In this document: one piece after another, positions 8,063-12,573 of the stretch
Layout of the letters: each line of letters opens with the position of its first letter
Numbering within the stretch: position 1 is the first letter of the stretch
Source of the DNA: Dehalococcoidia bacterium UBA6808
GTDB taxonomy: Bacteria; Chloroflexota; Dehalococcoidia; GIF9; UBA5629
Length of the DNA: 14,585 nucleotides
Assembly (NCBI GenBank): GCA_002452695.1
Contig: DKFA01000122.1
Span: 1 to 14,585, forward strand
Reading direction: 5' to 3'
Notes under the pieces: model-generated
Database searches by the model: none
The model's input: the letters and a program-made list of their open reading frames with translations, nothing else
Told to the model about the DNA's origin: nothing
Program-made: the position numbers and the translations under genes

Positions 8063-8071
8063 ATTATAACA
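8063..8071 (-). promoter_or_regulatory. Extended -10 promoter giving a leaderless polX transcript
   Basis: On the minus strand TGT plus TATAAT is a perfect TGn-extended -10. Only 7 bases separate it from the polX ATG, so the predicted start is at 8055-8056, on or next to the A of the start codon. No Shine-Dalgarno sequence is present. Together these predict leaderless translation of polX. Confidence 0.5.
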
Positions 8072-8184
8072 AGGCCTGGAGGTGACGACTGACGGCTCTA
8101 CTACGCAAAGAACTGCTTATAAAGCTGCCGAAAATAGATGATGAATCACTAAATAGCTTCTTTTTGGCATTATTTTTGTCATAT

Positions 8185-8217
8185 TTGACAGTATGTTTGC
8201 CTATCATATATACTGTC
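8185..8217 (+). promoter_or_regulatory. Promoter with inverted-repeat operator for the 185-aa / XRE-ImmA module
   Basis: TTGACA (8185-8190) is a perfect -35, and TATACT (8209-8214, 18-bp spacer) or TATATA (8207-8212, 16-bp spacer) serves as -10. Overlaid on it are 8-bp arms GACAGTAT (8187-8194) and ATACTGTC (8210-8217), exact inverted repeats separated by 15 bp. The arms cover both the -35 and the -10, centre-to-centre 23 bp, about two helical turns. This is the arrangement expected for a dimeric repressor, most simply the XRE protein encoded downstream (inference). Confidence 0.55.
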
Positions 8218-8233
8218 CTTGGAGGAAGACAAA

Positions 8234-8791
8234 ATGATAATATCCAAGGAAAAGGCTAATGCACTTCTTCAACCGTTCATAGAAACCATTGCAACTTGCA
8301 TTGAAAATGCGATTTTGGAATATAACGAAATAAATATTAAGTATCGTATACGTTTCACACCAAGATCAAAGGCAAATATAATAAATGATTTTATTGTCGC
8401 AAATGCGAAGCTCGAATTACCCAAATTAGATAGTGTACATGTCAGTGATTGTAAGAACCCATTTTCTGTATATATTGGTGACTATTTTAAGTTAAGGTTT
8501 AAAAAATTCAACTGTTGTTTACGCCCACTGTATATACCGACAATACAGATGAAAAGTCTGCTTGATCAGATACCTATGCCAAACATGCCAGAACAAGTTA
8601 CAAATATTTTAGCAGGTTATGTATGGCGTGATGCAACTCATACTCAAAGGGACATATACATCACATGCCCCAACGGCAAACAAAATGCTTGGGAACTAAA
8701 AATTACAGTAGTTAAAGCACCAACCCTTGTAGATAACCTGACAGGTTCAGATGGATTTAACAATAGGCGAGTATTTCCTAAAGACAATTAG
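8234..8791 (+). CDS. Unrecognised 185-aa partner of the XRE-ImmA protein
   Basis: No named family is recognised. The start is the ATG at 8234, 7 bp after a strong GGAGGA (8221-8226); an in-frame TTG at 8219 overlaps that site and is unlikely. The protein has a helical N-terminus (KEKANALLQPFIETI), then a segment RFTPRSKANIINDFIV near residues 40-60, an alternating strand region with YIGDYFKLRFKKF, an IPTIQMK stretch, LAGYVWRD, and near the C-terminus an ITCPNGKQNAWELKI strand pair. It is soluble-looking with no membrane span. From memory, proteins with similar PR.(K/R)A..I.D, (V)RFKK and T.CP.G patterns occur next to ImmA/IrrE proteins, which suggests a conserved pair. The ImmA gene follows by 16 bp, so it is an operon. 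Possible roles are a substrate, partner or toxin of the peptidase regulator; none is shown by sequence. Confidence 0.8.
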   Translation: MIISKEKANALLQPFIETIATCIENAILEYNEINIKYRIRFTPRSKANIINDFIVANAKLELPKLDSVHVSDCKNPFSVYIGDYFKLRFKKFNCCLRPLYIPTIQMKSLLDQIPMPNMPEQVTNILAGYVWRDATHTQRDIYITCPNGKQNAWELKITVVKAPTLVDNLTGSDGFNNRRVFPKDN

Positions 8792-8807
8792 ATAGGATGG
8801 CTATTAA

Positions 8808-9932
8808 ATGGCAAACAATAAAAAACCCAATACTCGAATGCTTATCCTCGCTAGGGAGTCTCGCGGGATTACACAGCAAGATCTAGCAAAAAAGCTTGGT
8901 GTAACGCAGGGCTGGCTGTCACGTATCGAAGGTGGCCTAAGAAGCGTCCAAAAAGAAGACCTGATGAAATTCTCTGAAATGCTTAACTATCCACCAGAAT
9001 TTTTCTTTCTCGAAGACAAAGTATATGGCCCAGGATTAAGTGAGTTATTTCACCGAAAAAGACAAAGCGTACAAAATAAACTAATCACTACAATATATGC
9101 TCAAATAGGGATTAGAAGCTTACATATTCAGAGATTACTCAACGGTGTAAATATTGGCACTGTATATATAAAACATGTTGAGCTTGACGACTTTGAAGGG
9201 AATCCAGCAGATATTGCAAGGGTAGTAAGGGCATCTTGGCGTTTACCTAAAGGTCCGATACAGAATTTAGTAAACGTTATTGAAGATGCACGTGGCATAA
9301 TAATTCCATTTGATTTTAATAGTGCTAGCATCGATGCTATAAGCCATTGGCAACCGGAATTACCACCTTTATTTTTCATTAATAAATTTACACCTATGGA
9401 TCGCGTACGCTTCACGCTAAGCCATGAACTTGGTCATATAATAATGCACCAAAGTTATGTGAATGCCGATATTGAACATCAGGCAGATCAATTTGCAGCT
9501 GAGTTTTTAATGCCGGAAAAAGAGATTCGCCCTTATCTTGCTGATTTATCGTTGGAAAAATTGGCAACTCTAAAACAGTATTGGCATGTTTCGATGAACG
9601 CCCTTTTACATAGAGCATCCGACTTAGGTGAAATAACTCCCAGACATGCAAGAACGCTTTGGACACAACTTGGTAAAGCTGGATATAGAACGCGTGAGCC
9701 TAGAGAGCTTGATGTACCACGAGAAAAACCCAGTCTACTAAATGAAATATTACAGACATATCTAGTAGACATGAAATATAGTGTCAAGGAATTAGCACGG
9801 TATTTATGTTTATTTGAACATGAAATAAGAAACACATATATAACATCTGACCGATTAGCTCTTGAAACTGATAAAAAGGCTGCTATTAAAGAAGCTGAAC
9901 GGATTATCTCTGATTTTCATAAGAATACCTAA
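8808..9932 (+). CDS. XRE-family HTH regulator fused to ImmA/IrrE metallopeptidase
   Basis: A 374-residue two-domain protein. Residues about 10-60 form a Cro/C1-type helix-turn-helix (ARESRGITQQDLAKKLGVTQ, then WLSRIEGG). A linker leads to a COG2856-type zinc peptidase domain with FTLSHELGHIIMH (HELGH at 206-210, Glu207 as the expected catalytic base) and EHQADQFAAEFLMP, where Glu223 is the likely third zinc ligand. The C-terminal part (about 300-370) is helical and may hold a second winged-helix-like fold. In ICEBs1 the separate ImmR and ImmA proteins form a repressor and anti-repressor pair; the fused form is widespread and can regulate stress, phage or toxin-antitoxin-like modules. The start follows a weak AGGAT (8794-8798). 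Likely target: the inverted repeat upstream of its operon partner (inference). Confidence 0.92.
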   Translation: MANNKKPNTRMLILARESRGITQQDLAKKLGVTQGWLSRIEGGLRSVQKEDLMKFSEMLNYPPEFFFLEDKVYGPGLSELFHRKRQSVQNKLITTIYAQIGIRSLHIQRLLNGVNIGTVYIKHVELDDFEGNPADIARVVRASWRLPKGPIQNLVNVIEDARGIIIPFDFNSASIDAISHWQPELPPLFFINKFTPMDRVRFTLSHELGHIIMHQSYVNADIEHQADQFAAEFLMPEKEIRPYLADLSLEKLATLKQYWHVSMNALLHRASDLGEITPRHARTLWTQLGKAGYRTREPRELDVPREKPSLLNEILQTYLVDMKYSVKELARYLCLFEHEIRNTYITSDRLALETDKKAAIKEAERIISDFHKNT

Positions 9933-10030
9933 TATCACTAGAAATTATCCCTTTACCCAAGAACACCAACCATGGCAGCATGAATAGCAGATCATATTTG
10001 GACGGTTAGCGAAATCGCAAGGTTAGCTAA

Positions 10031-10642
10031 TTAAACAGGCTTGTATTCTGCGAAAAACGTGCCTTGAATAGATGCTTTCTCGTGAGTATTACATTCACTT
10101 GTCGTATTTGTAGAAGTCTGCAATCTGTTTCGTAATTCAGTGCGAAATGCTACGCCATTTTTCGATGTGTTGTCTTTTAGTAAATTATTAAGACTTGTTG
10201 TAGACGAAATCAATGAAACACGTTTAGACGGGTGATAATACACGTATACACGTTTGTTGTCGTCCAGCAAATTAATGACATTGCGGAATGTGCCTTTGCT
10301 GTTTCCGTCCCAGATCATAATACCAAAGTCAGATTCTCGTGCCATATGCAAATCTTTTGTCCCAAAGTAATTTGCATCCTTTTTTTTATTCGGTGTGACA
10401 ATCCTCTTTGTGGGCCACTTACCTACGTTGTTGCGACATAAGTCATACATGCAGTATACAACCACATTGTGATACCCCTTCGCATAAAGGTATTTCTGTG
10501 TCGCTTTATCGGCTCCATTGGCATCCCCAACAAGTATGGTGTAGCCCTTCTTAGTCAGCGTATCAATCAAGTCCTTTACAGACGCAGATAGATACGTTAT
10601 TGCCCTAGAACCGCCTATGACTATCTTTGCGTTATTGTACAT
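10031..10642 (-). CDS. SLOG-superfamily nucleotide-binding protein
   Basis: A 203-residue protein whose first two thirds look like a Rossmann-type SLOG domain (the YspA / cpYpsA / LOG / DprA-like superfamily). It begins IVIGGSRAI (residues 7-15), then ILVGDANGADKATQKYL (36-52), a variant of the GGAxGaDxxA nucleotide or phosphate-binding loop, and later KDLHMARESDFGIMIWDG (96-113) with SKGT, the usual closing strand-loop. Residues after about 140 are polar and poorly structured (SSTTS, TSTNTTSE). Its ATG lies 22 bp inside the upstream phosphoribosyltransferase gene without a clear Shine-Dalgarno site, so translational coupling is likely. SLOG proteins either bind nucleotide signals or cleave the N-glycosidic bond; which applies here cannot be read from the sequence. 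SLOG membership is from motif reading. Confidence 0.8.
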   Translation of the reverse strand: MYNNAKIVIGGSRAITYLSASVKDLIDTLTKKGYTILVGDANGADKATQKYLYAKGYHNVVVYCMYDLCRNNVGKWPTKRIVTPNKKKDANYFGTKDLHMARESDFGIMIWDGNSKGTFRNVINLLDDNKRVYVYYHPSKRVSLISSTTSLNNLLKDNTSKNGVAFRTELRNRLQTSTNTTSECNTHEKASIQGTFFAEYKPV

Positions 10643-11217
10643 GCTAATACATATACTTTATTTGGTTTTCCGTTTTTTTTCAAGACATCAGTGATTATTC
10701 TGAGAGTTGTTCCTGAATCGAAAAGATCGTCTAATACTAACACATTTTTATTCGCGACCGCACCATTAATTACCTTAAAAGCATCTCTAAGAAGCTCTTC
10801 TCTTTTTGATTGATCTGTGATATTTTTCAGTGGTAGCTGGCTGGTGTCTTTTACCTTCATTAATATGCTGTTGGATACTTCCACCCCCAGCTTTTTCCCA
10901 ACTCCATCTGCTATGGCTTCAACAGGTTGTATCGCGCGGTTTTGCTTGGACGGTGGAACTGGTAAAATCAAGTCTATGCTAATTTTCCACACGTTTATTA
11001 TAAAATCAACTATCGTATCAATAATAGTTCCTAACACAGAATAGTTATCCCTGTACTTTATTTGGAATACTAACTCTCCCATTTGTGTACGAGTAGTATC
11101 GAATTTTAGATGACCAAACTCGTCTTCCCCGATGCATTCTGAACTCAGGATGTGTTTATCCAATACATAACATCCATCCCAACTGCCCACTATCTTTTGT
11201 GGAGATATTTTAACCAC
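10621..11217 (-). CDS. ComF-like phosphoribosyltransferase
   Basis: A 198-residue type I phosphoribosyltransferase-fold protein. The PRPP-binding signature VLVLDDLFDSGTTLR spans about 159-173, with the acidic pair Asp163-Asp164 and the DSGTT loop (167-171). Upstream are ILPVPPSKQNRAIQPVEAIA (84-103) and KDTSQLPLKNITDQSKRE (123-140), matching the ComF layout (PVP.S..R, then T.Q..L....R). The N-terminal zinc finger of true ComF is absent; instead a GELVFQIKYRDN segment resembles the ComF 'LKY' region. The start is GTG (11215-11217), because the frame closes at a TGA a few codons upstream and no better start is near. It overlaps the SLOG gene by 22 bp. The base substrate is unknown; competence is not a necessary role. 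Confidence 0.85.
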   Translation of the reverse strand: MVKISPQKIVGSWDGCYVLDKHILSSECIGEDEFGHLKFDTTRTQMGELVFQIKYRDNYSVLGTIIDTIVDFIINVWKISIDLILPVPPSKQNRAIQPVEAIADGVGKKLGVEVSNSILMKVKDTSQLPLKNITDQSKREELLRDAFKVINGAVANKNVLVLDDLFDSGTTLRIITDVLKKNGKPNKVYVLACTITQR

Positions 11218-11223
11218 AGCTAA

Positions 11224-11233
11224 ATGATATCAT
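11224..11233. promoter_or_regulatory. Perfect 10-bp palindrome upstream of the phosphoribosyltransferase gene
   Basis: ATGATATCAT is a perfect palindrome 7 bp before the GTG start, next to TTGACA on the minus strand (11238 to 11233). No good -10 lies at the right spacing after that hexamer, so the promoter itself is not assigned. The palindrome is a possible operator, but ten AT-rich bases can occur by chance. Confidence 0.25.
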
Positions 11234-11376
11234 GTCAATTCGTTTATGTCTATACATTTTAATGAACTTTTTCAAAATGAACCACAATCGAAGTGATTAT
11301 TGACATCGACGTTCAGATTTATTTCAGTTGGCCTGTCCATCCGCCCACCCATCCAGCTTTGTAAAGGAGGTCAGCC

Positions 11377-11661
11377 ATGAAAGCCGCAGTCTTCCAAGGC
11401 CCTAACGATACATGCGTCATTCAGATACCCGATCCAATCCTTTCAGAAAAGGGAATCATCATGCGGGTATGCGCCTGCGGAATCTGCGGCTCGGACATCC
11501 ACTTTTACAGGCTAGGCAACATCGGCTGAAGCCGTTAACTCATATGTGATCGATTTCAAAAAGCTGGTCAGCCACACCTTTCCGCTGGACCAGGTCAATG
11601 AGGCCTTCGCTATGCAATTCAACGCCAACGAATCGATCAGGGGGTGATGGTGAAACCGTAA
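11377..11661 (+). pseudogene. Zinc alcohol dehydrogenase (MDR family) with its middle deleted
   Basis: A strong AAGGAGGT (11364-11371) precedes an ATG whose 50-codon frame reads as the N-terminus of a medium-chain zinc dehydrogenase: MKAAVFQGPND, then CACGICGSDIHFYRLGNIG with the zinc-ligand Cys37, ending at TGA (11527-11529). One frame over, from about 11540, follows a typical MDR C-terminus: YVIDFKKLVSHTFPLDQVNEAF, then NANESIR. About 240-250 codons in between (the rest of the catalytic domain and the NAD-binding Rossmann fold) are missing. Near the end, adding one G to the GGGGG run would read ESIR-GVMVKP-stop (TAA at 11659-11661), a normal MDR ending, so a second single-base frameshift is likely. 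Its higher GC than the islet suggests it belonged to the old chromosome backbone. It is not functional. Confidence 0.8.
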
Positions 11662-11753
11662 TTAATTCTGTTACTATGAATATAAATCCGGATAACTGGG
11701 CAGAAATGGTAATTACTGGCAATAATTGACAAAAAGCGGTAAGCCTTGCAAAA

Positions 11754-11768
11754 TATACAGTGTATAAT
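11754..11768 (+). promoter_or_regulatory. Palindromic operator overlapping the -10 of the DUF2335 module
   Basis: TATACA-G-TGTATA (11754-11766) is a perfect 13-bp dyad, and TATAAT (11763-11768) overlaps its right half. The ATG at 11790 follows with an AAAAAGGTG ribosome site. The nearest strong -35-like hexamer, TTGACA (11726-11731), is 31 bp from TATAAT, too far; it would instead pair with CAAAAT at 17 bp. Either way, a protein on the dyad would block the promoter. Confidence 0.4.
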
Positions 11769-11789
11769 CTTTGGTAAAAAGGTGTTGCC

Positions 11790-12005
11790 ATGGGTGAGAA
11801 TTTAATCAAACCAAGAAGTGATTTTCTATATGCTCAACCTTCATTTTTTGAAGGGGTTTCTCGTATTGTCGATTTTGGGAATAGCCTAAATGCATATAAC
11901 ACTTCGCCAACTGGTGAAATCGCGGACGGAATAGCAATAGGCATGGATTGGGCGGTGGTAGGGCAAGATATTAGAGATGCCTTAAAAATTGTAGTAAAAG
12001 AATGA
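11790..12005 (+). CDS. Small 71-aa protein preceding a DUF2335 gene
   Basis: A soluble small protein, MGENLIKPRSDFLYAQPSFF onward, with GVSRIVDFGNSLNAYNTSP and then an acidic stretch EIADGIAIGMDWAVVGQDIRDAL. No membrane span or known catalytic motif is present. I recall small proteins of the pattern PSF..G..R..D.G...N.YN.SP...EAD..A...DW..VG.D. located beside DUF2335 genes, so this is probably the conserved partner; the name and function are unknown. AAAAAGGTG lies before the ATG, and the next gene starts 28 bp downstream, so the pair is co-transcribed from the 11.76-kb promoter. Confidence 0.75.
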   Translation: MGENLIKPRSDFLYAQPSFFEGVSRIVDFGNSLNAYNTSPTGEIADGIAIGMDWAVVGQDIRDALKIVVKE

Positions 12006-12033
12006 CTTTAGTTCAGAGACGAAATTATTAAGT

Positions 12034-12531
12034 ATGCCCGAAAACGAACACGGCAATTCTATTGTTCCGCACAGTTCTGCTGATATTCCTAAAAAAGATC
12101 GAGGTGAAATAGTCCACCAATACGAACGCACCATGGTTTATGGTGGCCCCATTCCTCCTGCAAGCATGCTCCGTGAATATAATGAAGTACTTCCGGGTGC
12201 TGCAGAACGCATATTACACATGGCTGAGCAGCAATCTGAACATCGTATATTTCTGGAGAAGACCGTAATTGTTGGAGATTCTAAAAGGGCTGAGGAGGGA
12301 CTTTGGATCGGAGCAGTGATTGCATTTGTAGTTTTAGCAGGTTCCATTGCCTGTATATTAATGGGACATGATTGGGCTGGCGCAGCACTTGGTGCAATAG
12401 ATATTACAAGTATAGTATATGTTTTTATTCATACCGATAAAAGTCGTAAAATTGAACGTGCTGAAAAAGCAGAAAGCATGAAACGTATTTCGACTGCACA
12501 GCCTCAATCCAAACAAGTATCCAAGGAATAG
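12034..12531 (+). CDS. DUF2335 family two-TM membrane protein
   Basis: A 165-residue protein with the DUF2335 layout: a polar N-terminus, then MVYGGPIPPASMLREYNEVLPGAAERILHMAEQQSEHR (residues 34-71), which is the signature 'GP(L/I)PP...L..Y....PG.A.RI..MAE.Q..HR', followed by two hydrophobic segments at about 90-110 and 114-133 and a charged, positively biased C-terminal tail. It is expected in the inner membrane with both ends on the same side. The family's biochemical function is unknown; it often appears in variable regions and prophage-like contexts. The ribosome site is weak (AGAGACGA), which fits coupling to the 71-aa gene 28 bp upstream. It converges on secA across a hairpin. Confidence 0.88.
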   Translation: MPENEHGNSIVPHSSADIPKKDRGEIVHQYERTMVYGGPIPPASMLREYNEVLPGAAERILHMAEQQSEHRIFLEKTVIVGDSKRAEEGLWIGAVIAFVVLAGSIACILMGHDWAGAALGAIDITSIVYVFIHTDKSRKIERAEKAESMKRISTAQPQSKQVSKE

Positions 12532-12551
12532 CCGCTGATAATATAGTTTAT

Positions 12552-12572
12552 CCATTGGTTTTATCCCAATGG
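12552..12572. terminator. Hairpin between the convergent DUF2335 and secA genes
   Basis: CCATTGG and CCAATGG form a perfect 7-bp stem around a 7-base loop, exactly in the 42-bp gap between the two convergent stops. It ends one base before the secA stop codon on the minus strand. T-tracts are lacking on both sides, so it may act as a weak bidirectional terminator or an mRNA-end stabiliser. Confidence 0.5.
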
Positions 12573-12573
12573 C

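Larger units (their letters stand above)
8072..12573. other. AT-rich accessory islet between polX and secA
   Basis: Base composition drops visibly just upstream of polX and returns at the 3' end of secA. Inside are three compact two-gene modules in changing orientation, each of a type found sporadically in bacteria, plus a GC-richer dehydrogenase scar (11377-11661). No integrase, transposase, tRNA end or flanking direct repeat was found, so the boundaries are set by composition and gene ends only. Confidence 0.5.

Noticed and set aside
8219..8233. TTG at 8219 as the start of the 185-aa protein
   Set aside because: The TTG overlaps the GGAGGA ribosome site, which is correctly spaced for the ATG at 8234.
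8098..8254. An open plus-strand frame with a hydrophobic stretch running through the 185-aa gene's promoter
   Set aside because: It has no ATG/GTG start or ribosome site, and it covers the -35, -10 and dyad; an AT-rich frame of about 50 codons is expected by chance.
9933..10030. Short repeats (GGTTAGC twice, TTAGCTAA palindrome) between the convergent ImmA and SLOG genes
   Set aside because: They are too short and imperfect to form a terminator stem or an attachment site.
11726..11768. TTGACA (11726) and TATAAT (11763) as one promoter
   Set aside because: The spacer is 31 bp, far beyond the usual 16-18 bp.
11540..11809. An 89-codon minus-strand frame across the dehydrogenase scar
   Set aside because: It is antisense to clear dehydrogenase coding remnants and to the DUF2335 promoter, with no protein-like features.
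8056..12573. Mobile-element boundaries (integrase, transposase, tRNA end, att repeats) around the islet
   Set aside because: None could be found on either strand, so no mobile element is annotated.
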